Positions 57,475 through 64,000 of a stretch of DNA of 64,000 bases are shown here, in pieces (the stretch's first letter is position 1; every line of letters begins with the position of its first letter). Origin of the DNA: Bradyrhizobium diazoefficiens (GTDB taxonomy: Bacteria > Pseudomonadota > Alphaproteobacteria > Rhizobiales > Xanthobacteraceae); NCBI RefSeq assembly GCF_016612535.1, contig NZ_JAENXS010000002.1, positions 2,728,001-2,792,000 of the forward strand, written 5' to 3'. The notes under the pieces were generated by a model. That model ran no database searches. It saw only the letters and a program-made list of their open reading frames with translations, and was not told the origin of the DNA. The position numbers were made by a program, and so were the translations under genes.

Positions 57475-57803
57475 CGATTCGCCTCGTTGCCTTGGGATAA
57501 GCGCGACCTCATCGCACCGCTCTCTTGCTCCCTTATGGATGGGTTCGCCCGCGCCGCCCCAGTGGCAAGACAATTCCCTCCTCTAAACGGAAGATATCCG
57601 AAGTCTATTCTCTGGCATGCCAGATGCAAAGACGAATTGCAGCGGTTCCGGAAGAAAACCCCGGACACAGCGGCGAACGGCCGGCGCAAGACGCGCCAGT
57701 CGAAGCCTCTCTTTGCCTGGGCCGCGCCGCTGGCGACGCCCATCGCTTGTCCGGCCCATCGCTTGTCCGGCCCAGGACTGGGCCGGACCGTAGCAGCACG
57801 GAA
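57475..57803. other. Gap between fdsB and the MFS small-subunit gene, with repeat and hairpin
   Basis: No gene is supported. A 16-bp unit (GCCCATCGCTTGTCCG) is tandemly repeated at 57738-57753 and 57754-57769, and TCCGGCCCA (57766-57774) with TGGGCCGGA (57779-57787) forms a perfect 9-bp stem with a 4-base loop. The hairpin is just downstream of the MFS/small-subunit genes (minus strand), so it is a plausible terminator without a U-run. The fdsB promoter is probably at 57480-57600. Confidence 0.45.
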
Positions 57804-57926
57804 CTATTGGAACAGTTTCATCGCGTTCGTGACGGTCTGAATGACCCCCCAAGCCAACGGGATTCCCACGAACCCCCAGGCCAGGATGAGTTTTATCTTC
57901 ACCGAGTTGTTTGTCTGCGTTGCCAT
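57804..57926 (-). CDS. MFS transporter small subunit (OxlT partner)
   Basis: A 40-residue membrane protein: a polar N-terminus (MATQTNNSVKIKLIL) and one transmembrane helix (AWGFVGIPLAWGVIQTV) ending MKLFQ. The ATG at 57926 has GAGGAGAAG before it. It lies 12 bp after the MFS carrier gene in the same direction. Such tiny proteins accompany oxalate/formate-type MFS carriers in related genomes and are annotated as small subunits. Its precise role is not known. Confidence 0.7.
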   Translation of the reverse strand: MATQTNNSVKIKLILAWGFVGIPLAWGVIQTVTNAMKLFQ

Positions 57927-57938
57927 GTTCGCTTCTCC

Positions 57939-59360
57939 TCAGGCCCGTGCGCCAAGTGGCCGAGGCGACCCTGTGGCCGCGTCGGCTACGGCATCGTGCG
58001 CGCGCGGGTCATCCGCCTTCATGTGATAGCGTTCATGCACGGCTTTGATCATTGCATTGCAAATCAATCCAATCACCAACAAGCCGGCCATGATGTACAT
58101 GGTGGTGTTGTAGGCTTGCGCCTTCGGTACGCCGTGATCGATCTGATACTGGCGGATATAATTCACCAGCACCGGACCAAAAACACCGGCTGCCGACCAT
58201 GCCGTGAGCAGCACGCCATGGATGGCGCCGACATAGCGGATGCCAAACATGTCCTTCAGATAGGCCGGCACGGTCGCAAAGCCACCGCCATACATGCTCA
58301 TGATCACGACAAAGCATAGTACGAACAGCGCTACGCTTCCGATCGAACCGGTCCAAGGCACCAGGATATAAAGCAGGGTTCCGAGCACGAAGAAGCAGAA
58401 ATAGGTGTTCTTGCGCCCGATAATATCCGAGGTCGAAGCCCAGAAGAACCGTCCCAGCATGTTGAACAGGCTGAGCAGTCCGACGAAGCCGGCGGCAGCA
58501 ACGGCCGTGACGTGACCGGGGAACATCTCCTGGCTCATGGCCGAGGCCTGCCCGAGAACACCAATGCCCGCGGTGACGTTGAGGCAGAGAACCCACCAGA
58601 TCAGCCAGAACTGCGGCGTCTTAATCGCGTCGTAGACGTAGACGTCGTTCTTTGTGATCAACTTCTGCGCCACCGCCGGCGGCGTGTAGCCTTCCGGCTT
58701 CCAGCCCGGCGCGGGAACACGGACGATCGCAGCTCCAACCATCATGAAGCAAAAATAGATGATGCCGAGCGCGACGAACGCCTCCGCCACGCCGACGTGC
58801 GTGGACGTCGAGAATCTCTGCATCAGCCAGACCGACAGCGGCGAAGCGATGAAAGCGCCACCGCCGAATCCCATGATCGCCATTCCTGTCGCCATTCCCG
58901 GACGGTCCGGAAACCACTTGATCAGGGTCGACACAGGAGAAATGTAGCCAAGCCCCAATCCGCAGCCGCCCAGAACGCCATAGCCGAAATAGATCAGCCA
59001 CAGATTATGCGAGTAGACGCCGAGCGCTGAAACCAGGAAGCCGCCTCCCCAGCACAGGCCCGCGGTGAACATCGCCCGCCGGGGACCGCCTTCTTCCACC
59101 CACCGCCCGAACACTGCTGCGGAAAGGCCGAGAAATACGATGGCGATCGAGAATATCCAACCAAGATCCGTTAGCTTCCAGTCGTCCGGAGCCGATTGCG
59201 TAATGCCGATGAGCTTGGTCATCGGCAGGTTGAATACGCTCAGTGCGTAAGCTTGGCCGATGCACAAGTGGATGCACAGCGCCGCTGGCGGAACCATCCA
59301 TCGGCTGAAGCCGGGCTCCGCAACAGTATGCTCGCGATCAAGAAACGATAACGCGCCCAT
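57939..59360 (-). CDS. oxlT: MFS transporter, oxalate/formate antiporter (OFA) family
   Basis: 473 residues with 12 predicted helices. OFA-type features are CIHLCIGQAYALSVFNLPMT, the helix-4 segment YGVLGGCGLGLGYISPVSTL, GMATGMAIMGFGGGAFIASP and the large loop (VPAPGWKPEGYTPPAVAQKL) before helix 7. I chose ATG 59360: GGAGG lies 7 nt before it (a nearer ATG, 59366, abuts it). The carrier may exchange oxalate and formate, fitting the neighbouring formate dehydrogenase; the substrate is inferred. An inverted repeat (59469-59497) lies upstream. Confidence 0.85.
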   Translation of the reverse strand: MGALSFLDREHTVAEPGFSRWMVPPAALCIHLCIGQAYALSVFNLPMTKLIGITQSAPDDWKLTDLGWIFSIAIVFLGLSAAVFGRWVEEGGPRRAMFTAGLCWGGGFLVSALGVYSHNLWLIYFGYGVLGGCGLGLGYISPVSTLIKWFPDRPGMATGMAIMGFGGGAFIASPLSVWLMQRFSTSTHVGVAEAFVALGIIYFCFMMVGAAIVRVPAPGWKPEGYTPPAVAQKLITKNDVYVYDAIKTPQFWLIWWVLCLNVTAGIGVLGQASAMSQEMFPGHVTAVAAAGFVGLLSLFNMLGRFFWASTSDIIGRKNTYFCFFVLGTLLYILVPWTGSIGSVALFVLCFVVIMSMYGGGFATVPAYLKDMFGIRYVGAIHGVLLTAWSAAGVFGPVLVNYIRQYQIDHGVPKAQAYNTTMYIMAGLLVIGLICNAMIKAVHERYHMKADDPRAHDAVADAATGSPRPLGARA

Positions 59361-59681
59361 TTGCATTCCTCCCCTGCAGCCGCCCTTCTGAGCAAGCCTG
59401 CCGCTACCATCCTGGTCCTCAGCCCGTTGCGGCGCAGCTGTTGTCCCTGCTGCTCCGCACAATCATCCGACACGCGCCAGGATCGTCAACGCGTGTCTGA
59501 AAAGTTAACCCCTCGAACGGGGCTCTATGCCCGATACGACGTGCAGGCTTCGTGTGTGGCCCGTTGATCCGCGCATCGAAGACAAGACTCAACCTCCGCG
59601 CCTGCGCGGCGAAAGCCAATTTGGGCAGAAGCCATGAACGATGTCGATAGACAAAAGGTCGGTATCAGTGCGGTAACGCGC
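59361..59681. promoter_or_regulatory. Upstream region of the MFS gene with a spaced inverted repeat
   Basis: About 320 bases without a supported gene. GACACGCG (59469-59476) and CGCGTGTC (59490-59497) are perfect 8-bp arms separated by 13 bases, so the arm centres are 21 bp apart, two helical turns, the spacing of a dimer operator. The repeat lies about 110 bp before the MFS start. A further small hairpin (CCCC...GGGG) is near 59505-59520. The other part of the gap shows nothing I can name. Confidence 0.4.
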
Positions 59682-59945
59682 TCAAGAGCGCAGCGCAGCA
59701 TTTGCGCTGCCTATCGGACCATTCGTTTTTTCTATCAAGAACACGATGCGCGCGTCGTTTCGCTCGGTGATCTCCACCGTGTCGCCGGTCTCGCGGATCA
59801 GGTTCGGAATGTCAATCACCGACAAGGGGTCGGTACAGTGGACTTCGAGCTGATCGCCCGGCTGCAATGGTTTCAACGCCTTGCGTGTCTTTAAGGCAGG
59901 CAATGGGCATTTGAGCCCGGTGAGATCAAGTGTCGTTCTGGTCAT
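59682..59945 (-). CDS. TusA/SirA-like sulfur carrier protein
   Basis: 87 residues with the TusA/SirA fold: LDLTGLKCPLPALKTRKALK, in which the Cys of CPxP is the sulfur carrier, and LEVHCTDPLSVIDIPNLIRE. TusA proteins deliver sulfur for tRNA thiolation or to molybdoenzyme maturation. It lies beside moeA and the formate-dehydrogenase module, so a role in FDH cofactor sulfuration, perhaps with FdhD, is a reasonable inference. Start ATG 59945 is well placed. Confidence 0.8.
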   Translation of the reverse strand: MTRTTLDLTGLKCPLPALKTRKALKPLQPGDQLEVHCTDPLSVIDIPNLIRETGDTVEITERNDARIVFLIEKTNGPIGSANAALRS

Positions 59946-59989
59946 CGGCGCAACATGGCGAGGTGAGGCGATGGCGTCAACGCAGCCGC

Positions 59990-61246
59990 TCAGAGCAGAT
60001 AGGCGTAGGGCAAGAAACCTACGCCCTCGCCCGGCTCGACGCGCGTGATGTCCTCGCCCAATTCAATCAGGCCGTCGGTCTCCACCAATGACGACAACAG
60101 CCCGGCGCCCTCGCGCGGGAACTTGACCGCCTCGAGCGCGCCGTCCTCTCCGCGCCGCAACGAGGCGCGAACATACTCCCGGCGGCCAATCTTCTTCTTG
60201 TAGCTGAACGCGGCACGCACGGGGATCGGCAACAGCGGTTCCGGCAGGCTGCCGGCGAGCGCCAGCACGGTCGGCCGCACCACGTGGACGAAGGTGACAA
60301 AGCTCGCGACGGGATTGCCGGGCAATCCGATCAGCGGCGTGCCTTCAATGATGCCCATCGCCACGGGCCGGCCTGGCTTGATCGCCATCCGCCACAACAC
60401 AAGTGAACCGATGCTCTCTACCGCTGCCTTGACGTGATCCTCCTCGCCGGTCGAGACACCCCCGGTGGTGAGGATCAAATCATGGCTGCCTGCGACCTGC
60501 TTCAATCCATTCGCAAGTGAAGCGCGCTCGTCGCGCAGAATGCCGAGATCTGAGACCTCGCAGCCGAGCCGGCGCAGCATCGCCATCAGCATGAAGCGAT
60601 TGGAATCGAACAGCTGCGAGGCCGCACGCGGCTCGCCGGGCGACGCCAACTCGTCGCCGGTCGAAAACACTGCGACGCGGATGCGCCGGACCATTTCGAG
60701 CTTGGTTAACCCGAACGCCGCGGCAAGCGCGACATGCTGCGGCCGCAGCCGTTGGCCCGCGCGTAGAGCAATGTCGCCTTGCGGAACATCCTCGCCTGCC
60801 GGACGAACATTGGCGCCAGACTTCAGCCCGGGTGGCAGCACGACCTTGCCAGCCTCATCGATCCGGACATCTTCCTGCATGAAGACCGTCTCGGCCCCCG
60901 GCGGCATCGGCGCGCCCGTGAAGATGCGCGCGGTGTGGCCGGACTTGAGAGGCGCTTGTGCAAGGCCGCCGGCCTGGATGCGGCCATCGAGCGGGAATGC
61001 CTGTTCCGTGTCTTGCGGAAGGTCGGCGTTGCCCACGGCGTAGCCGTCGACAGCCGAATTGGTGAAGGGCGGCAGTGGCAGCGGCGCTGCAACATCGTGC
61101 GCCAGCACGCGCCCGTCGGCATCGACGAGCGCCGCCGTCTCGATATCGGCAATCGCGCTGACGCGTGACGTGATCAGGCCAACGGCCTCGTCGACCGACA
61201 TGATCGGTCCACCGAAAGCAAAGCAATCGTCTGACAGTTGCGCCAT
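59990..61246 (-). CDS. moeA: Molybdopterin molybdenumtransferase MoeA
   Basis: 418 residues; inserts molybdate into adenylated molybdopterin. Blocks: VDEAVGLITSRVSAIADIET, PLPLPPFTNSAVDGYAVGNA, IFTGAPMPPGAETVFMQEDV, GTPLIGLPGNPVASFVTFVH and the terminal EPGEGVGFLPYAYLL. Functional motifs look intact (GGVSTGEEDHV; GLPGNPVAS). It is transcribed toward the TusA-like gene and follows mobB by 9 bp. It supplies cofactor for FdsA and other molybdoenzymes. Confidence 0.94.
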   Translation of the reverse strand: MAQLSDDCFAFGGPIMSVDEAVGLITSRVSAIADIETAALVDADGRVLAHDVAAPLPLPPFTNSAVDGYAVGNADLPQDTEQAFPLDGRIQAGGLAQAPLKSGHTARIFTGAPMPPGAETVFMQEDVRIDEAGKVVLPPGLKSGANVRPAGEDVPQGDIALRAGQRLRPQHVALAAAFGLTKLEMVRRIRVAVFSTGDELASPGEPRAASQLFDSNRFMLMAMLRRLGCEVSDLGILRDERASLANGLKQVAGSHDLILTTGGVSTGEEDHVKAAVESIGSLVLWRMAIKPGRPVAMGIIEGTPLIGLPGNPVASFVTFVHVVRPTVLALAGSLPEPLLPIPVRAAFSYKKKIGRREYVRASLRRGEDGALEAVKFPREGAGLLSSLVETDGLIELGEDITRVEPGEGVGFLPYAYLL

Positions 61247-61255
61247 GGTGCCTCG

Positions 61256-61783
61256 TCAGCGCATCGCCGCGCTTCTTGCAATCGCTTCCTCGACCGGCAT
61301 CGCCGCATGCAGCAGCAATGCCGCAACAGCCTGGATATCGTCGAGATGGACGGTCGGCAGCCGCGTTTCAATGGCGGAGTCGGTCGCGATCCCGACAATG
61401 CCGGGATCGTCGGGAAACAGCAGCGGCTTGCCGTTGGCGGCGCGATGCACCTCGATTTTGCGATGCGGCTCGCGCTTGAAACCCTCGACCACGACCAGAT
61501 CGACCACGGATAGCTTGCTCAGGAGTTCCGGCAACCGCGACTCCGGCGCCCCGCGCAATTCGTGCATCAAAGCCCAACGGTTCGCCGAGGCCACCAGCAC
61601 CTCGGCCGCACCGGCCTCGCGATGGCGCCAAGAATCCTTGCCCGGCACGTCGACGTCGAACTGGTGGTGTGCATGCTTGATGACGGAGACGCGCAGGCCC
61701 TGCGCGTTGAAATGCGGAATCAGCCGCGTCAACAGCGTGGTTTTGCCCCCACCGCTCCAGCCTGCAAGGCCGATGACTTTCAT
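61256..61783 (-). CDS. mobB: Molybdopterin-guanine dinucleotide biosynthesis adaptor MobB
   Basis: About 175 residues from ATG 61783. The P-loop is GWSGGGKTTLLTRLIPHF (about residues 8-25), followed by VSVIKHAHHQFDVDVPGKDS with a metal-type His cluster, and VVEGFKREPHRKIEVHR. MobB assists MobA in making the guanine-dinucleotide form of the cofactor that formate dehydrogenases use. The start is where the P-loop block begins; an upstream extension to 61846 lacks support. It is divergent from fdhD. Confidence 0.9.
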   Translation of the reverse strand: MKVIGLAGWSGGGKTTLLTRLIPHFNAQGLRVSVIKHAHHQFDVDVPGKDSWRHREAGAAEVLVASANRWALMHELRGAPESRLPELLSKLSVVDLVVVEGFKREPHRKIEVHRAANGKPLLFPDDPGIVGIATDSAIETRLPTVHLDDIQAVAALLLHAAMPVEEAIARSAAMR

Positions 61784-61889
61784 CACAACCCGATCTCCGC
61801 CAGCCTTGTCATGCGGCCGGAACCGCGTAGACGTTATTGTGAGCATGCTTATATCGGCTTGATCCCAATGTCATGCTAACGTCGTGGCC

Positions 61890-62780
61890 ATGATGAAAAT
61901 CGACAAAGCCCCGGTACCCCTGATCGTCCCGAATCCGGACGACGCGCGCCTGACGGAGAGCGTCACCGGGACCGACCAGACCGGCGCCAAGGTCGAGATC
62001 AAGGTGCCGATCGAGCGGCCGCTGACGCTCTACCTGAACTCGCAGGAGATCGTCACCATGATGACGATCGGCGACTATCCCGAATATCTGGCGCTTGGCT
62101 ATCTCCTCAACCAAAATATGCTGAAATATAACGACGCGGTCACCGAGGTCGAATACGACGACGACCTCCAGGTGGTCGTCGTGCGCACCGAGCACCACAC
62201 CAATTTCGAGGCCAAACTGAAGAAACGCACGCAGACCTCGGGCTGCGCGCAGGGTACGGCCTTCGGCGAGCTGTTGGAGGCGGTCGAGAGCGTCGCGCTG
62301 CCGAAGGCTGAGCTACGCACCTCCTGGCTCTATCAGATGACACAGACCATCAACACCATGCCCTCGCTCTATCTGGAGGCCGGCGCGATTCACGGCTGCG
62401 TGCTGTGCAAAGAGGGCGAACCGCTCTGCTACACCGAGGATGTCGGCCGCCACAACGCGGTCGACAAAATCGCAGGCTGGATGTACCGCCACGGCGTCGA
62501 TGCGTCCGACAAGATCCTCTACACCACGGGACGCCTCACCTCAGAAATGGTGATCAAGACGGTGCGGATGGGCATTCCGATCCTGGTGTCGCGCTCCGGC
62601 TTCACCGCCTGGGGCGTCGATCTCGCGAGGCAAGTTGGCCTGACGCTGGTCGGACGCACGCGCGGCAAGCGCTTCATCGCCCTCGCCGGCGAGGAGCGGA
62701 TTGTTTACGACCAGAACCTCGCTTACGTCGAAGAGGAATCGGCGAAGCACAAGCGCAAGGGTGAAGCTGGTGACGACTGA
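61890..62780 (+). CDS. fdhD: Formate dehydrogenase accessory sulfurtransferase FdhD
   Basis: About 296 residues. Transfers sulfur to the Mo cofactor before insertion into formate dehydrogenase. Blocks: [34 protein letters not shown], the loop [17 protein letters not shown] whose Cys is the sulfur-transfer residue, [34 protein letters not shown] and [20 protein letters not shown]. The loop has a single Cys where I recall the E. coli protein having a Cys pair. ATG 61890 is chosen; GTG 61884 is possible. Overlaps mobA. Confidence 0.93.
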   Translation: MMKIDKAPVPLIVPNPDDARLTESVTGTDQTGAKVEIKVPIERPLTLYLNSQEIVTMMTIGDYPEYLALGYLLNQNMLKYNDAVTEVEYDDDLQVVVVRTEHHTNFEAKLKKRTQTSGCAQGTAFGELLEAVESVALPKAELRTSWLYQMTQTINTMPSLYLEAGAIHGCVLCKEGEPLCYTEDVGRHNAVDKIAGWMYRHGVDASDKILYTTGRLTSEMVIKTVRMGIPILVSRSGFTAWGVDLARQVGLTLVGRTRGKRFIALAGEERIVYDQNLAYVEEESAKHKRKGEAGDD

Positions 62781-63402
62781 AATTCCGCCCACCCAGGGCG
62801 TGCTGCTTGCCGGCGGTCTCGCGCGGCGCATGGGCGGCGGCGACAAGCCGATGCGGACCATCGGCGTCCGTACCATCCTGGACCGCGTGATCGCACGCCT
62901 CTCGCCTCAGTGCGACGGATTGATCCTCAATGCGAACGGCGATCCCGCACGTTTCGCCTCGTTCCGCCTGCCGGTCATTGCCGATGACGTGCCCGGCTTC
63001 CCCGGCCCGCTCGCCGGCATCCTCGCCGCGCTCGACTGGACAGCGGCGAATCGGCCGGACCTCGAGTGGGTGCTCAGCGCCGCTGGCGATTGCCCGTTCC
63101 TGCCGCGCGATCTCGTCGCGCGGCTGCATGAGGCAAGGACGCGAGAGAATGCGCAGCTCGCAGTCGCCGCATCGGGCGACCAGACGCATCCGGTGATTGG
63201 TCTGTGGCGGGTGAGCCTACGCAACGAGCTTCGTCACGCGCTGGTCGTCGAGGACATCCGCAGGATTGATCGCTGGACCGCGCGCTATCGACTCGCGACG
63301 GTGACATGGCCGACCGAACCGCTCGACCCGTTCTTCAATGCCAACACGGTCGAGGATATCGCCGAAGCCGAGCGGTTGGCTGCGCTGGACGAAGCGTCTT
63401 AA
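62770..63402 (+). CDS. mobA: Molybdenum cofactor guanylyltransferase MobA
   Basis: About 210 residues; attaches GMP to molybdopterin. The nucleotide-binding signature is [19 protein letters not shown] (about 11-29), then [31 protein letters not shown] and [20 protein letters not shown], with HPVIGLWRV and a C-terminal [15 protein letters not shown]. The start is unsettled: GTG 62770 (AAGGGTG before it) or GTG 62761; both lie inside the end of fdhD, so the genes are coupled. Completes the cofactor set for FdsA. Confidence 0.92.
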   Translation: MTTEIPPTQGVLLAGGLARRMGGGDKPMRTIGVRTILDRVIARLSPQCDGLILNANGDPARFASFRLPVIADDVPGFPGPLAGILAALDWTAANRPDLEWVLSAAGDCPFLPRDLVARLHEARTRENAQLAVAASGDQTHPVIGLWRVSLRNELRHALVVEDIRRIDRWTARYRLATVTWPTEPLDPFFNANTVEDIAEAERLAALDEAS

Positions 63403-63408
63403 TCAAAC

Positions 63409-64000
63409 TCAGGCCGCCAGCGGCACCGACCAGGCATCGTAGCCGTAGACCCAGCTCGTATCGGTCCGTTCCTTCAGCCAGATGTTCGCGCGCGAGGTCT
63501 CCTGCACCCGCGTGGTCCGCATCTTGCGCGTTGCCTCGAAGCGGCGGAATGCGTTGGCAATGCCGTCGCGATCGACACCGTCGAGGCAGCGCGACAGCAC
63601 GGCGGCATCCTCGATCGCCATGGCCGCGCCCTGCGCCATGTAGGGCGTCATCGGATGGCAGGCATCGCCGAGCAACGTCACCTTGCCGTCGGTCCAGCGC
63701 TCCAGCGCGTCGCGATCCATGATCGCCCATTTATGCACGTCGGGGCACGCCGCGAGCACCTGGCCCACCTGCGGATGAAAGCCTTCGAACGATGCTCGCA
63801 GATCGCGCACGTCGCCCTTGGCCGACCAGGATTCGATGCGGAAGTTCGGCTCCGGCTGGCTGGTGACGAGATAAACCTCGCTACGGTCCGGCTTGACGTA
63901 ATAGATAACGATATGGCGGTCCTCGCCCCACCATTTGGTGCAGTCGTCGATCTTCTCACCAAGCAGTGCGGCCGGATAGGTGGTGCGGTAGGCGATGCGG
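63409..64000 (-). CDS. FAD-dependent aromatic monooxygenase (N-terminus outside window)
   Basis: The C-terminal about 197 residues of a salicylate-hydroxylase-like flavoprotein; the frame is open to the window edge. It includes WGEDRHIVIYYVKPDRSEVY, the FAD 'GD' motif in VTLLGDACHPMTPYMAQGAA and MAIEDAAVLSRCLDGVDRDG, then FRRFEATRKMRTTRVQETSR. The N-terminal FAD-binding half is not in this window, so the substrate cannot be decided; 3-hydroxybenzoate or salicylate hydroxylases are the nearest types I know. Convergent with mobA. Confidence 0.85.
   Translation of the reverse strand, partial: RIAYRTTYPAALLGEKIDDCTKWWGEDRHIVIYYVKPDRSEVYLVTSQPEPNFRIESWSAKGDVRDLRASFEGFHPQVGQVLAACPDVHKWAIMDRDALERWTDGKVTLLGDACHPMTPYMAQGAAMAIEDAAVLSRCLDGVDRDGIANAFRRFEATRKMRTTRVQETSRANIWLKERTDTSWVYGYDAWSVPLAA

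Overview
The window looks like chromosomal DNA of a Bradyrhizobium-type alphaproteobacterium. This rests on the high-GC coding bias, a fused NAD-formate dehydrogenase with an oxalate/formate carrier, pob/pca aromatic catabolism, many soil-bacterium regulators, and several small orphan protein families I associate with Bradyrhizobium/Rhodopseudomonas. The taxon is inferred from gene content and protein style only. I see no rRNA, tRNA or CRISPR array.

Layout. (1) 1-5.1 kb: type II secretion genes gspE (cut by the left edge), gspK and gspD, plus a small lipoprotein. (2) 5.6-18.4 kb: an accessory stretch holding an H-NS-like gene, an IS5-type transposase remnant, a frameshifted rfbA with an intact rfbB, a Nudix hydrolase, an EAL protein, VanZ-like and CHRD proteins, a GrlR-like protein, and three families of very small proteins that each occur twice. 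Two of these families carry conserved, apparently structured leaders. (3) 18.5-29.7 kb: one long chemotaxis-type operon on the minus strand (STAS, cheY, cheA, cheW, mcp, cheW, mcp, cheR, cheB, soluble MCP-like protein) with no flagellar genes nearby. (4) 30-34.1 kb: an HD-GYP response regulator, then a FecR-like periplasmic protein with a CHASE2 adenylate cyclase, preceded by a CRP-type palindrome. (5) 34.2-40.8 kb: aromatic catabolism (pobA with a divergent AraC regulator; pcaHG with a divergent LysR regulator), a GlxA-type regulator and an NTF2-like protein. (6) 40.8-52.8 kb: a glycosyltransferase, pncB, a diguanylate cyclase, a tetR and an aas gene that have both lost their 5' ends at a single junction, a lipase-like protein, tcuAB with a divergent GntR regulator, and ybaK. 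(7) 53-63.4 kb: formate/oxalate module: fdsA, fdsB (NuoE-NuoF fusion), an OxlT-type MFS carrier with its 40-residue partner, a TusA-like protein and the molybdenum-cofactor genes moeA, mobB, fdhD and mobA. (8) 63.4 kb to the end: C-terminal part of an FAD aromatic-ring monooxygenase.

The modules connect logically. 4-Hydroxybenzoate is hydroxylated by PobA to protocatechuate, which PcaHG opens. Oxalate-derived formate would be oxidised by FdsAB, whose bis-MGD cofactor needs MoeA/MobAB and sulfuration by FdhD. Three proteins carry cyclic-di-GMP domains (EAL, GGDEF, HD-GYP) and one carries a cAMP cyclase. The most novel material is the paired small-gene families with covarying leader hairpins (7.2-8.2, 12.8-13.2 and 17.5-18.0 kb). 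The most striking lesion is the tetR/aas junction near 45.175 kb.
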